Below are positions 18,248-29,884 of a DNA stretch of 64,000 nt, one piece after another (the stretch's first letter is position 1; each line of letters opens with the position of its first letter). Source of the DNA: Gigaspora rosea (taxonomy: Eukaryota; Glomeromycota; Glomeromycetes; Diversisporales; Gigasporaceae); NCBI GenBank assembly GCA_003550325.1, contig QKWP01000490.1, positions 176,369 through 240,368 on the forward strand, read 5' to 3'. The notes beneath the pieces are model-generated. The model did not search any database. It saw nothing but the letters and a program-made list of their open reading frames with translations, and was not told the DNA's origin. The position numbers and the translations under genes are program-made.

Positions 18248-20663
18248 TGATTTTTATATTAGAAATTAATTAAAAAAGACTTCTCAAACTAGAAGTGAAA
18301 AGTGCTATTTTTTAATTTCTCTTTCGCAATTTCGTTATTATAGTTCCCAATCAGGTGCCAAAATGATAAAAATTGATAAAAATCATCCCACAATCTAAAT
18401 TTGACAAAAAAAAATGTGGCGAGATGCAATCTGACGATCCCATTTTAATATGATATCATAATTTTTATCAGTGAAAAAAATATGTCGTGGCCATAAGTAA
18501 GCATTTGTGTTCATTGTAAAATAATTAATTACGTTGTTAAGTAGCGTTCATTATGTACAGGTGAAATTTAAGTAGACGCGCTTATATCGGTGGTCTATCC
18601 AGATATATAACCGAAAACGATCTTAAAAGTCGTTTTGGTCGAGCACAGGTAAATTTTTTCAGAAAAAGAATGTTATATTACGAAATGTGGCGTTCATTAT
18701 TTTCTGATTTGGCTTTTACATTTGGAGAATGTTGTTTGTTTGCTTATATAACTATTGAGAGTACTGCAGATAACTGGAAAAAATGTACGATTAAGCTTTT
18801 TCATTCTTTTCATCAAATTATAAAGAATATAAGTTTAATTCAATTTGTAATTTGTAATATTAAATTTTATCAATAATAATAAAGGCATGTCCCTTTTTAA
18901 TGGAGCAAAATGGAAAGGAATGACATTAAAGATTCAGGACACTAAGCCTGACTATAAACAAAGGCAATTTTATTTTTTAATAATTATAATAATTATAATT
19001 TAGAAAATTACTAATTTACACCACAAGTGATTATCACCTGTAGTCTCAATCTCCTCTTAATACGATGACACTTTTATCTCTACTCAACAAACTGCTTCTT
19101 ATGTTTCTTTATATAAGGTTTTTTTTCTTATTTTTGTTGGGAAAAGAACTATCTCTATACTAATTATGATTTTTTTCCTTTTATACTACAATTAATTAAA
19201 GTTCGATCTAATAATTTGAGATCAGCAGCATATGTTTATAAAAAAAATGTGCCTTTTTTGTCGATCACCTGATGAATCAAAAAAAATGGACCCCGTGAAT
19301 CAAAAAGGATTGCTCATTCTACTCTTAAAAATATTTTGATCGATCAAATATATACTTATTTGATCGGTCAGTATAATCGATCATTGATTGACCTATTGTT
19401 GCTTGAGCCTATTAATTGGTGCTCGATCATTGATCTAAATCGATCAATGATCGAGTATCATATAATTGAATCAATTCACTAATATCAAGATCCACTGTGT
19501 ATACTTTTGAATAAATTGTTTATTTTTTTTTGTGAAAGTTCTTTTTTATTATTTTGTTACAGTTTTGTTACGAATATTGTTTTTCAGATTTTAGACTTTG
19601 TTGTATATGAATTAATACCAACAAGCAGTTTGGTTTGTTTATCTTTTTTTTATTTTGTTATTAATATTGTTTTTTAGATTTTTAAAGTTTGTTGTACATA
19701 AATTAGCACTAGCAAGCATTTTGAGTACAAATTTTTTTTATTGATATTTTGTTGTTTATTTGTCTTTTTATTTTATTTTTTTTTAAACTTTGCATAATAA
19801 AATAAGTACTAAAAATATTTAAAATAGCAAATACTAAAAGAAGGTTGTTAAATATCACAGGTTGCTATATCGCAGGTTAATATGATTGGCCAATTAGATC
19901 ACAGGATCTTGTATAACAAAACGAACGAAAATTAGAAAAAATTACAAGAAAAATCAAAAATTTTAAATAACTTGAAATTTTATTATATAAACTAGTCTTG
20001 GGCTTCTAATTAAAAGTTTTTAGTACTTAATTTTGCATATATATATACACCCTTTAACTAATATTAATACTAGTTTAGACCCTAACTCTAACTAATAATT
20101 AATTTAATTTTTTTAAATATTAATCTGCAATATTGCAACCTGCTAAATTTATCTAGAAATAGTAAATTTGGAGATTATTTGCTTTTTTTTAAATAATTTA
20201 AATTATTTCAGACTAAAATTTATAATAAAATTAGAGTTATTTAAGATTATTTGAAGTTATTTAAAAATCATTTAAAGGTATTTACTATTTCTAGTAGATG
20301 CTAATTTTGATTGATTTTTAATTTTTTTTTTTTTTAGATTTTTTATATTTTATTGAAATATAAATTAGTACTAGATATTTTTTTTGAATTGGGTTTTTTA
20401 ATGGTATTGAGAATATTAGATATACAGGTTTGAGTATATAATATAATAATTTTATAATATAGTAATAGAGATATAGTTTATTAGAATTTTAATAAATTAA
20501 ATACTATATAATAACTTATATTTGTTTGTCAAAAACTTGGAATTTTTTATTGTAAACTCAATTTTAATTAAGCAACAAAAACTACTCTGCTTGGTATATA
20601 ATATTGTTTGTTAGATAAGATCAGATTTTGAATTATACAAACATGTTTAATCTATTAGGCCAA
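18248..20663. other. Repeat-rich intergenic DNA, no gene seen
   Basis: An open stretch at 18670-18876 (68 codons) has no recognisable domain and is probably chance. 18950-19330 contains no repeat I can define. 19330-19480 is the second TGATCGATCA cluster, 19500-19800 a T-rich minisatellite, 19850-20300 AT-rich repeat debris with a CACAGGATCTTG segment. Confidence 0.45.
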
Positions 20664-20666
20664 TTA

Positions 20667-20827
20667 GGGCACTAACATTTATTAGGTAATATTTTAGGGA
20701 GTGGGAGATCATAAAAAATCTTACCTTAGTTAAATTTAATTGGCTAAAATTCTATTTATAGATCTTATCTGAGGGTGGGGATAAGTCCCTATAGTAAATG
20801 AGTATTAGGTAATAAATATCAGCGCCC
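20667..20827. mobile_element. PIF/Harbinger-like MITE, 161 bp
   Basis: Ends GGGCACTAACATTTATTA and AATATCAGCGCCC are inverted repeats, flanked by TTA on both sides (20664-20666 and 20828-20830). A 3-bp TTA duplication with GGGC-type ends is the PIF/Harbinger signature. Sister copies at 44532-44690 and 62229-62387. Confidence 0.82.
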
Positions 20828-20830
20828 TTA

Positions 20831-22068
20831 TATAATTGAGCAATTATTAAAAATAATGGTTATATAACTTTTTTGTATTTTAATTAACCAATAGACCAAA
20901 GATATTTAAATTATATATTTCTAGTTAAAAATATCTAAAAAAATTTAAATTAATAAAAAAATATTTTAATTATATACAAAAATTTATATTTGTTACTTGA
21001 TATTATAATATATACTTTCTCAAAAGATATATTTAAAATAATAATAAAAAATAAAATATTATTTATAAATATTTTTAACTTGTTATATTAATATGTGATA
21101 GTTCAAAAGTAATAAAATTACCCATAATAATATATATTTTTTTAGCAATCTTGCCTTTATTATTGAAGTACAAGTATTTAAAATCTACTTCTACAATTAA
21201 ACTTCTATAAATACAACTCATAGGGACAAGTCTACAACATGCATTTAGGGAGGTTTGCATTTAGAGAGAGCCAATTAAATTGCAACTTTAAAAATTAAAT
21301 TATCAAATTTGTGTAACTTTTACCAAAAACTGTATATCTTAAATACTAAATTTGATTGGCTATATGCATTTAGGAAAATTAATATAATATAAAATGTTAT
21401 TTAAGAAAACGTGTATTTAGTACTAATAATTTTTACAGAAAGAAAAATATATATATTTTAGGAAGATGTTGTATTTATAGAGGTCTGACTATAGTAAATA
21501 TTGCTACTAGCTGCTATCTCTTCTATATAATAAAAACTTATTCAGTTATTGTTATATCTAAGTATGACTAGTATATTAATTTTTTTCTAAAATCTTTGTT
21601 TTCACAAAGTTTTTTAAAGACTCAACACTTGACTACTAGCAATCTTGTCAAAATTTAGTTTTTTTTCACTAGCAGTATAGATAGCTATATAACTTCAGAA
21701 ATCCTATCAATTATTTTTAAAATACTATTTCTACAGTAGTTTTACAAAAAATCTTTACTTCTTTATTTTTTTTAGATATTTTTTATTTTTTATTTTTTTA
21801 TTTTGTTTTTTTATTTTCTTATAATATCTTTCTTTTTTTATATTTTCTCATTAGCAAAAAAAATATACAAAATTTTTTAAAAAAATTTGCATACCAAACT
21901 CTTTTAAAAGAATTGTGATTAACATACAATATTTTGAAAGAAAATCATTTAAGTGGAAAATCGTGATTAAAGGGTAAAAAATGATCGACAATACATAGTA
22001 ATATACGCCGGGCATTTGATATTAAAAATTACTTATTACTGGAATGGTGAACATTTTTCTAATTAAAA
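20831..22068. other. AT-rich intergenic DNA, no gene seen
   Basis: No domain-bearing frame. 21780-21870 is T-rich low complexity. The last 60 bp upstream of the ATG at 22069 could hold a promoter for the downstream gene, but no clear TATA element stands out. Confidence 0.4.
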
Positions 22069-23337
22069 ATGTCAAGAAATAAAAAATATACTATAAAACT
22101 CGTAAACAAAGGGCAAATAAGCTCAAATCTTCATTACGGACCATACTCTCGTGATTGGTGGATTCCAAATTTAAAAATTACAGAGGATAATATACGAACA
22201 CTTCCTTTACGTCTTTATATGAATGTAATAACCCGAATAAATAATTACGACTTTACTTTATCTATTGTTAATAGGCCTTCTAACCCCTTACAACCAGGAT
22301 TTTTATGCTCGGTAGAAGAAAAAATTAGTAATATAGAGGATACACCTTCAGCCGCCATTAACTTTATATATCGAGAGTTGTTTAAAAATCAAACAGAATA
22401 TTCTGGATTAGCAGTATACGGGTTTTATGACAATGAAATTGTATCAGAATTACTAGCCGATATTTCATTTTTTCCATTATATTTACGAATTAACAGGTTT
22501 TCCGTAGTAGTTTCAAGTATTGGATATTCTTCACGGGAAGATCTTCTATTTGCTGGACCAGGCTATGCATCATCTTTAGTAATATATCGTAATTCAGAAA
22601 CCTATCATATTTTACAACAGATATTGGAAGATCACTGTAGTTTGCGGGTTTTTAAAGGCCAAAATCAAATATGTCAATATGTTGGTAAAACACCAACTAT
22701 CGTTTGGAAAAAGTATGGAATGTGCAAAAATAATGATCATCTTGCACTTTTTGGACTTAAGGATTCGAAAGTTCAAGCATTATTAGCAAATGAAAGAAAA
22801 AAAAGCATGACATGCACGTCATGTACATCACTTCAGTGGAAAGACAGGTCAACTTTGCAACAAATATTTAACCTGCATATTAAGCGTAGAAAACTTACCG
22901 TTCCTACTGAAGAATGGGAAGCCCTTTTTACTAAGTGGATAACACAACAAAGTTCAATAACTCGGTTTCCGCATATTTTGTATAGTATATACCCACCTGA
23001 TTATGCATTTCAACACAAAGATTTAGTAGCTTGGCGTGCTATGTTTCAAGCATGTGGATGCACAAATATTACGCCCTACTCAAAAGAAGAATCTGAAGTC
23101 GAATTTTGGACATGTGCAGCAGACCCTAGGTCAGATCGGCAAACTCTGTATAATTTGCATCAATGGGAATTACTTCAGATACAAGATTCTCTGTGTAATG
23201 TTAAAATAAATTGTCAATTTTGGGATAGTTTTCGCCATGCACTAGATATTAATACTAGAGGAGTTAAAGGAAAAATTCGAATACTTTCTATCATTGCGCT
23301 TGACTTTAATTATCAGGTTCTTCAAAGTGAACTAGAA
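22069..23337 (+). pseudogene. Multicopy DDE-like family, N-terminal exon
   Basis: The ATG at 22069 opens 423 codons up to a plausible splice donor GTAGGC at 23338 (without splicing, a stop follows at 23379). It looks genuinely coding: even codon use, no simple repeats, hydrophobic/aromatic spacing such as FPLYLRINRFSVVVSSIGYS and a late AWRAMFQACGCTNITP stretch ending in ILSIIALDFNY. I do not recognise a named domain. It resembles, from memory, the N-terminal part of a large protein family in arbuscular mycorrhizal fungi that carries a DDE-like segment downstream. The following exons are damaged, so the whole locus is probably a pseudogene, though this exon is intact. Confidence 0.6.
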
Positions 23338-23402
23338 GTAGGCATCAAATGTTTATTCTGTAATGATTTATTAATATGATACGATTTTACTATTAAATAC
23401 AG
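23338..23402 (+). other. Probable intron (65 bp)
   Basis: Donor GTAGGC directly after codon 423 and acceptor AAATACAG before GTGACC. Splicing joins two phase-0 exons and removes the in-frame TGA at 23377-23379. Downstream the frame reads VTLKTIYKAKRHARLYGAG, which continues the style of the upstream exon. Confidence 0.55.
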
Positions 23403-23840
23403 GTGACCTTAAAAACTATATACAAAGCCAAAAGGCATGCCCGTCTTTACGGTGCTGGTGCTCCACCTCTAGAAATTCCAAAAAAAAAACTAAACTAATG
23501 GCCGAATTCAAAGAGAGACAATTTGAATCTTTTTTTTCTGATAAAGATAACGTTACGATGAGCTCTTATAAGATAGACCCGAAAACAAACTTACCTATTC
23601 TATACTTGCGCGATAATAAGGTTGCGCTTTGGAAAAAGGTTCAACAAACCTTTCCGGATGGAATGAAAAAAACTTCTTTCATGGGACGACTTGAAAATTG
23701 CACACAACTACAATATCGGGATGATTTGGGGGTCTCTGTGGAATTTGTAATGAATACGGTTTTGGATCATTCGAAATTTTAATTGGAATTGCACGCAATA
23801 CATATATTGACAAGATGGAATTGGTATCAATACATATTTT
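23403..23840 (+). pseudogene. Multicopy DDE-like family, second exon with two frameshifts
   Basis: From 23403 the frame runs to an A10 tract at 23480-23489, where it must shift by one to reach MAEFKERQFESFF at 23498. It then reads SSYKIDPKTNLPILYLRD and WKKVQQTFPDGMKKTSFMGR. At a G5 run (23728-23732) the frame shifts again; the restored side gives GLCGICNEYGFGSFEI, a CxxC pair that belongs to this family as I know it. Both shifts fall in homopolymers, so they could be decay or sequencing error. The open frame of 94 aa (23498-23782) is only part of this exon. Confidence 0.6.
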
Positions 23841-23989
23841 TGCTCTTTTTTTATTGCTTGAGTAGAACGCCATCGCTTTGATTATTATGCCTTTTTTTAT
23901 GCGATTAGTTCGCAACGTTTTTTTTAACTATTCGAGTTTGTATTACGTTACCGATACTTTGCTTCATACATGTTTGTTTTTATTTAGAG

Positions 23990-24125
23990 TGCGTGGCAAA
24001 AAAATTTTTTTTTTTTAAATTAGAAAGCTTTTTTTTTTAATTCGAAAGCTTTTTTTTTTATAATTCGAAAGCATTTTTTTTTATATAATTGAAAGCCTCT
24101 TTTTTTTTTTTTTTAATAAAGTAGA
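23990..24125 (+). repeat. Short tandem repeat within the broken gene
   Basis: Four to five units of about 22-26 bp: AATTCGAAAGC followed by a run of 9-15 T. It separates the CGIC-containing part from the next coding segment and is not codable, so it is an intron expansion or an insertion. Confidence 0.7.
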
Positions 24126-24154
24126 ACCTTTTTTCTTTTATTGTACTAGAACGA

Positions 24155-24562
24155 AACGCTTTCACGAATCGAACATTTGCGACGTCATTTCAAGAGAGAG
24201 TTTGAAAAAGAGTTAGTAATCTCACCGGATGGAACGATTTCGCATGATTCTTGTATCGATCATTGCCTTCCGTACGCTTTTGGAGAATGTTCAGCATTAC
24301 ATGTTTCGAGATGTTCCGAGTGTGAACAGTTTTATGGATTTTTTGACCAGTTAGAAAATCGAGTAACTGACGAAAATATAAAGCAACAACTACACGAAGT
24401 TAAAGAGCGGCTAAAGCACTATCTGGGTCACCAGGCACGAAAAGTCTATCTCAATGCGCAATTCAAGGCTACTTTAGCTCAATTGAATTCTAAAGGTGCA
24501 CTAATAGTAGCTGATTATAAGATGCGAATTCTTCCAAGGTCTGCTCGCGAGACAAAAAAGGA
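24155..24562 (+). pseudogene. Multicopy DDE-like family, Cys-rich segment and start of DDE core
   Basis: An open frame begins upstream of 24177 (RIEHLRRHFKREFEKEL). It contains HCLPYAFGECSALHVSRCSEC, a His/Cys cluster suited to zinc binding. Then comes GHQARKVYLNAQF, then GALIVADYKMRILPRSARET, where the Asp of the hydrophobic strand is the likely first acidic residue of a DDE-type core. Right after SARETK the family similarity stops, at about 24560. The rest of the expected core is missing and replaced by the Sel1-like piece at 24563-24754. Confidence 0.6.
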
Positions 24563-24754
24563 TTTCATCAGAAATCTGCTGAAATGGGAAATTTTGATGG
24601 AATTGAAGTTAGAAAGGATAAACAAAAGGCGTTCTTTCATTTTCAGGAATCGGCTGAAACTGAGAATTCTGATGGAATTGGAGTTGAGAAGAATCAACAA
24701 AAGGCATTCATTTATTGCCAAGAATCAGCTGAGATGGGGTATAGATTTGTCTAA
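24563..24754 (+). pseudogene. Sel1-like repeat fragment spliced into the DDE-like gene
   Basis: Read one frame off the upstream frame, this stretch encodes QKSAEMGNFDGI, then QKAFFHFQESAE, then GIGVEKNQQKAFIYCQESA and EMGY before a stop at 24752. This is the GIGVEKDxxKAFxYYQxSAEMG pattern of Sel1 repeats, abundant in arbuscular mycorrhizal fungi, in two to three shortened units. The nucleotide units are tandem (about 90 bp). In the frame of the upstream gene the same DNA reads as a basic sequence with no Sel1 character. It was evidently brought in by recombination or filler DNA at a break. Confidence 0.75.
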
Positions 24755-24780
24755 TTGATTTTGATTATTTCATCTTTAAC

Positions 24781-25142
24781 TAATTCGAATTTCGTTTAGA
24801 CACATTGAGGAAGAATTTCAAATGTCTCCAGGTTGGGCGTTCCCAGCCAACGCTAAATTTGGAAAAAAGGGTAAAGGCAAAAAAATCAAAGCAAAGATTG
24901 TTAATTTGCTAAAGCAATTCTTTTTAAATGGAAATATAAATCCTAAAGACAAGCTAACGGCCCAAGAAATGCACATGGAGCTTGAAGAATTCGCACGATC
25001 CGGAGAAATTGATAATGATGACATCCCTCAAGTATCTACAATTCACAACTGGATTGGAAGATATTCGAGAGAATTTAATCGCGAAGGGACAATCATTGCA
25101 CTCGATACATTCAATGCTAGTGGTTCATCTTCAAATTGCTAA
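24781..25142 (+). pseudogene. Multicopy DDE-like family, C-terminal exon
   Basis: A plausible acceptor TTTCGTTTAG at about 24800 precedes HIEEEFQ and then MSPGWAFPANAKFGKKGKG (ATG 24822). The rest is a basic/acidic helical region: KIVNLLKQFFLNGNINP, TAQEMHMELEEFARSGE and STIHNWIGRYSREF, ending at a TAA at 25142. This has the look of a helix-turn-helix or dimerisation tail and matches the C-terminal part of the same multicopy family as the upstream exons. Intact as an exon of about 106 codons. Confidence 0.6.
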
Positions 25143-26768
25143 TATTAGTGCGTATTTTATTATTTATTTCCGCGTCTCAGTTATATTTATATTGAAAATA
25201 GATCGAATTTTTATTACACTGAAAACAGAATATCTAGTCGTAAGTTGAAAATGATGAACGTAAGCTTTTGTTTATCACCAGGAAACTGCTATGATGGAAA
25301 ATTTTGTTAAATGGTTCAAGTTAGAAAATGAACAATTTACCATGAAATAAACAGCTCAGATTTATGAATTTGATTTTCATTCGCATTGACCCAGTTTCGA
25401 ATGTAATAGTTATTGTTTGAATCATTTAATGTGTTGTATGTATATCCATTTAACATGAATTTCGCAGAAGTATTGTTTTTATTGACCCACTATAAAAAAA
25501 ATTCTTTTCATTTTAAAACCTACGCTGGTTATATATTCTAATTTACTTGGGGATTCTCAATACTATATTTGATGAAAACACCTCCTAGTTATTAATAACC
25601 GCTTAAAGTTTTGTAGCTTCCAAGTGCATGTTCGAACACATTTGTTTTAAGGGGTCAGAAAAAACGGGCGATAGTCAAAAAAAAAAGAGAATATTTATTA
25701 TACTACATATTAACTATAGATTCTTCACGCAAATTACATCAAATGAATCATATGTAAATTACATATTAAAAAAACTATATCTCAATAAAAATTCTATACT
25801 ATATCACATGGGGCAATACGGCACTTAACACTCTAGTTAATCTCGTTAATCTCTCCACACAATCTTCTAAAATATACGGTATTGAACACTGCCCATATTA
25901 AATAGTAGAATGTCGTTAATAAGTATTAACTAAAAAAATAAAATAAAATAAAATAATAGTTTTACTTAGCTAATCCTAGTATGCGTTCTAAATCAAAATT
26001 TCTTAGTACGAAAATATACTTCCGAAAACTACCATGTAAATCTATGATTTACTCGAATAAAGGTCTCTTCACACTACACAAGCTTACTTCCTTTATTTTC
26101 CTTAATAAAATTGATGGGAACTTCTCTACATCTATCTCTTTATTGAAGTCAAATTCATTCGTTTATCGAAAACTTCTAACTCAGTTTTGTTATTTAGTTG
26201 CACATGTTACCTACCACATTAACGACGTGAGATTCATTATATATATAAAATCTACATTTTGTTTGACATAACAAAATAATAACTTTATCTTGATTTTTTA
26301 TAACGCCAAATAGTTTCTACGAGCTCACGTATCTGAATAAAACTAAAAATAAAAAGAAAATGCTACATTTTTTAAAAAAATAGGATCGAAATTATTACTA
26401 GACCTGAAATATTTTGACTGGAATGTGCGTTTTCTACAGAGTAAAGTTGATAACTTACGTGGTAAAAAAGAGTTTTATTTAAACTAGTAACTTTATTTGT
26501 TATGCTCTATTAGATTTGAAGTTCAAATATTATTTTTTTTAATTATAATATGAATTATTTATAAGGTCAAAATAAAGTATTGGGTGTCAGTTATGATTGA
26601 TCTCTGCCGTATGATTATATAAAATTTATATCCTTGATCTGCGATTTACCACTTAAATATTTTGAAATATATTTCAAAATATTTCAAAATATATTGCAAA
26701 ATATTGCAAAATAGACCTAATAAAAAATGCAAATCTCTATCTAATTATTCTTCTTTGAGATTTAAAAA
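25143..26768. other. Apparently low-copy AT-rich DNA, no gene supported
   Basis: Open stretches at 25628-25828 and 25981-26271 have no domain or compositional support. A block at 26640-26720 repeats ATTTTGAAATATATTTC-like text, also seen at 14520-14620. No MITE ends recognised. Confidence 0.4.
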
Positions 26769-26780
26769 AGATAGCAAAGA

Positions 26781-28577
26781 AGGGATATGGTGATATAGAG
26801 AAGCTGTTTGGTTGTCATCTCCCAAGCGGCAGGTCTAGAGTTCAAATCCTACTGGAGATGAATTGAAAAATAGGTCTGTGTTATGATAACATTTGTTCAT
26901 CAATTGGTTAGGTATATTACCTGTAACCTTGGTACTACCATTTTGAATAGGAGCTTTGGTGTAGTTGTATTAGTTTCACAGACAAATCCAAGGGACCAGA
27001 ACAATTGAAACCCATTTGGCAAGTCCCAAATAGAGAGGTAGCTGGACTTTCAACGGTACCGAGAAAAAGGATCTCAGAGGTGACTGATCAGGAAAACTAA
27101 ACAGGCAAAAACTTCTATGACAAAGGGGCCCACCAATCTGGCCGCCAAAGTCGCACTGGAGAAAAAGGACATGTGTTATAGAAGCATGAATCAAGGAATA
27201 GGAAACTTTAGGCACTTAAAGCCTAGTGAACCAATTCTTCCGAGCCAACTGGATTGGTAGTCTGGAATAACTAGAGAAAGGGATTCGAAGAGTGACTAAC
27301 CAGGTACTAGAGTTTAGTGAATTTTGCAAAGGCAGACAAAACTTATCAGCCAATAAGAAGTGAAAGCATAGAGGTATATACATGTCAAAAACAACAGAGC
27401 TCTGAGCGTACCCATATAAAATCTTAGGATGTTAAGAGAATCTGGAACCACCAATATGGGTATATGCTGATATATTGCTGGTATAAGTGCATGCAGTAGT
27501 AAACTGGGTTCTCCCTAATTTTATAATGCTATCTAACTATATTCGGTACTGGAGCATTTGCGAAACATACCCAGAGACCTTGTCACTATAGCGGAAATAC
27601 AGTTCAGTTGTTCATACATTTCTGAATTTGGAATGTTAAATCCTGGTTCCCAAGTCACAAGAAAATCAGCTAGTTGCAATAGCATGCAGGCTTGAGATAC
27701 TTATCCAATTGGGTAGAGGTAGCTGTATGGCTTGAAATTATACATGAGGACGAAATTATTTCAGGTTCTAAAACCCGAAATTAAAATTTGAAGACGAAAT
27801 TGTTTTTGATCTATTTTACTTGAAAGACGAAATTATTTGATACCTTTTTTGAATAGACGAAATTATAAGGAACATATCTATATAAATTTTATTTGCTCTT
27901 CCTTATAAAAAATTTAAATTTTCTCTAATGAAACCGAAATAGACCTTTTTCAAAAATCAATTTCGGTGGTATCACTACTTGAGATACAAACCCCTAAGAA
28001 GTACGCTAGTAGTACGCTAGTAAGGGTTTTCTGGGTATACCACTTTGGAGCATAAAGTGCCTACCTGGCAATATATACCAAATTGGAAGTAATGATATTA
28101 GGTAAGGTAAAGTGGCGGACATGTAGATATTAATTGTTAGTTGAAGAGAGATGTACAAATCCAGGTCAGCTATATGAATAGGAATATGGAAGATTTTGGT
28201 GGGTTTTAGCTGTGGATAAAAGGTTTGATAACCTTAAGTTCTAGTCTCAATACTTGTATATAATATGTATATAGTCGCCTTTCTCTAATCCAAATTTCTC
28301 TAAACTGAACACTATTAAACTCTCTTTAAACTGAACAAAATTTTCTAGAACATTTGTAAATTTTATTATAAAGTTCGGATAAGCCATATATAACTTTTTG
28401 AAAACTGAACTTTTCCAAATTTTTATATAGTAAAAAAAAGCAGTACAGCAGTTCAGATTGGAGAGAGTTGACTGTATATTTATCGTACTGCCATATATCA
28501 ATTTACTTAAGTATTAATAAAGTTTGGAGCAGGAGCTATACTTGGAGTTCTCTTTCTAATATTAAAAAAAAAAAAAG
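26781..28577 (+). mobile_element. Long tRNA-headed SINE-like element, plus strand
   Basis: The head GGTGATATAGAGAAGCTG at 26789 is tRNA-like, with an A-box-like GAGAAGCTGTTTGG and a B box GAGTTCAAATCCT at 26838-26850. The 3' end is an A13 tail at 28564-28576. A 12-bp target duplication AGATAGCAAAGA flanks it (26769-26780 and 28578-28589). The body includes two insertions: about 27745-27975 (with four GACGAAATT repeats) and a pogo-like MITE at 28270-28474. Without them it is about 1.35 kb, long for a SINE. The 5' half matches 42218-43282; the 3' half matches 61296-61660. No protein-coding frame is conserved. Confidence 0.8.
28270..28474. mobile_element. pogo-like MITE nested in the SINE
   Basis: About 205 bp with ends TAGTCGCCTTTCTCTAATCC and AGATTGGAGAGAGTTGACTG in inverted orientation and TA on each side. 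Sister copies at 32632-32835, 43992-44193 and a partial one at 28671-28790. The CAGT...CTCTCTAATCC end fits pogo/Tigger-type MITEs. Confidence 0.75.
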
Positions 28578-28670
28578 AGATAGCAAAGAGGTTGCAAAAG
28601 GTAATATTTTATATATTATTATATAAAACTACAATATCTTGCAAATTTTTAAACTTATATTAAATAATAT

Positions 28671-28790
28671 ACAGTCGTCTCTTTCTAATTTGATTTTTTC
28701 TAAACCGAATACTATTAAATTCTCTTTAAACCGATCAAACTTTTTGAAAACTAACTTTTCCAAATTTTTACATAGGCCATACAAATAAAA
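28671..28790 (+). mobile_element. pogo-like MITE, truncated copy
   Basis: Starts TACAGTCGTCTCTTTCTAAT and follows the family (ACTATTAAATTCTCTTTAAA, then TTTCCAAATTTTTACATA), but an internal segment and the right terminal repeat are missing. Confidence 0.6.
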
Positions 28791-29163
28791 TTTGTTGGTT
28801 CTCGTAACACCTTAAGACCCAAGAGCACACGGCACCCGGATGTTATTGTTATAATCTAAAAAAATGTTATATAAATTTTTAGGACATTATTTTTAAGTGA
28901 CCTGTCGCCGTGGAGACCCCGTGATCGACCAAACAAAATAGATCACATGACAAGGTTTGAATCCAGTCTATTAAAATTAGGTCTTAATTGGTTTTAACCA
29001 GTTTAGCAATTCGAAACTTCCACATTAAATATTTTTATTAAAAAGTTAATATTTAAACTTTTATTTAAGAAAAAACTATCGATCTACAAGACTGTTACGG
29101 CATCTAGGGATTAACCGTTTAAAAATTGCTTTATAGTTCCAGCAAAACTATGTTGGTCGTGGG

Positions 29164-29884
29164 TAGGGATGGTAAAGTCCTTAGGACCAGACTCAAGGAC
29201 CTGATTTTGGGACCTGGTCCTTAAAAGACTAGGTCCCAATTTTAGGACCTAGGTTCATAGGTCCACAATAGGTCCTAATATAAAATATATTAGAACTTAA
29301 AAAGATATTAGTAATAAAACAGTAAATTCAACCATTTTAAGCTATTAACAAGCATACTAGATCTATATATACTATAGATTAGTTTAGATATGCTTTACTT
29401 AACATGCTATTCTATCTGTTGCAAAAAATTTGTTATTTCAATAACATTTTATTGCTAATAGAATTTTTTAAATTAGTAATATATACTGTATTAGTAAATG
29501 CTAAGTTCTAAATCCAACTAATCAAATCTCTAAAAGATCATAATTAGAATAAAGATGCTACTGATATTGCAATATATTGCAATATTATACTATGTTGATA
29601 AAACTAATACAAGTTATAATACTGTGCTATAATAATTGTCTTTAGAATATTAGTATATACTATATAATAAAATGCTTTTCAATCAATCAGTATTTACAAT
29701 AAAACAAAGACTTTTAATTTGTTAAAAAGTATTAGGACTAAGTCCAAGAGCTTAATCCTGAATTAACATTGGTTGGATTTAATTTCTAGGACTTATTATA
29801 TGAGGACCTGGTCCTTAGGTCTGTGTAATAGGACTTACAAGTCCTAGGACCAAGACCGGACCTGAACTGACTTTACCATTCCTA
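29164..29884 (+). mobile_element. hAT-like MITE, 'AGGGATGGTAAAGTC' family, about 720 bp
   Basis: Ends TAGGGATGGTAAAGTCC and TGACTTTACCATTCCTA are inverted repeats. Sub-terminal GGTCC/GGACC repeats (GGACCTGGTCC, TAGGACCTA) are dense at both ends, which may be transposase-binding sites. The AT-rich interior includes TATTGCAATATATTGCAATA. A reverse-complement copy with a perfect 8-bp duplication is at 44698-45421; here the flanks are not clearly duplicated. Confidence 0.75.

Noticed and set aside
18670-18876. 68-codon plus-strand frame
   Set aside because: No domain, no similarity recognised, and the length is within chance expectation; it lies next to the fumarate reductase pseudogene on the opposite strand.
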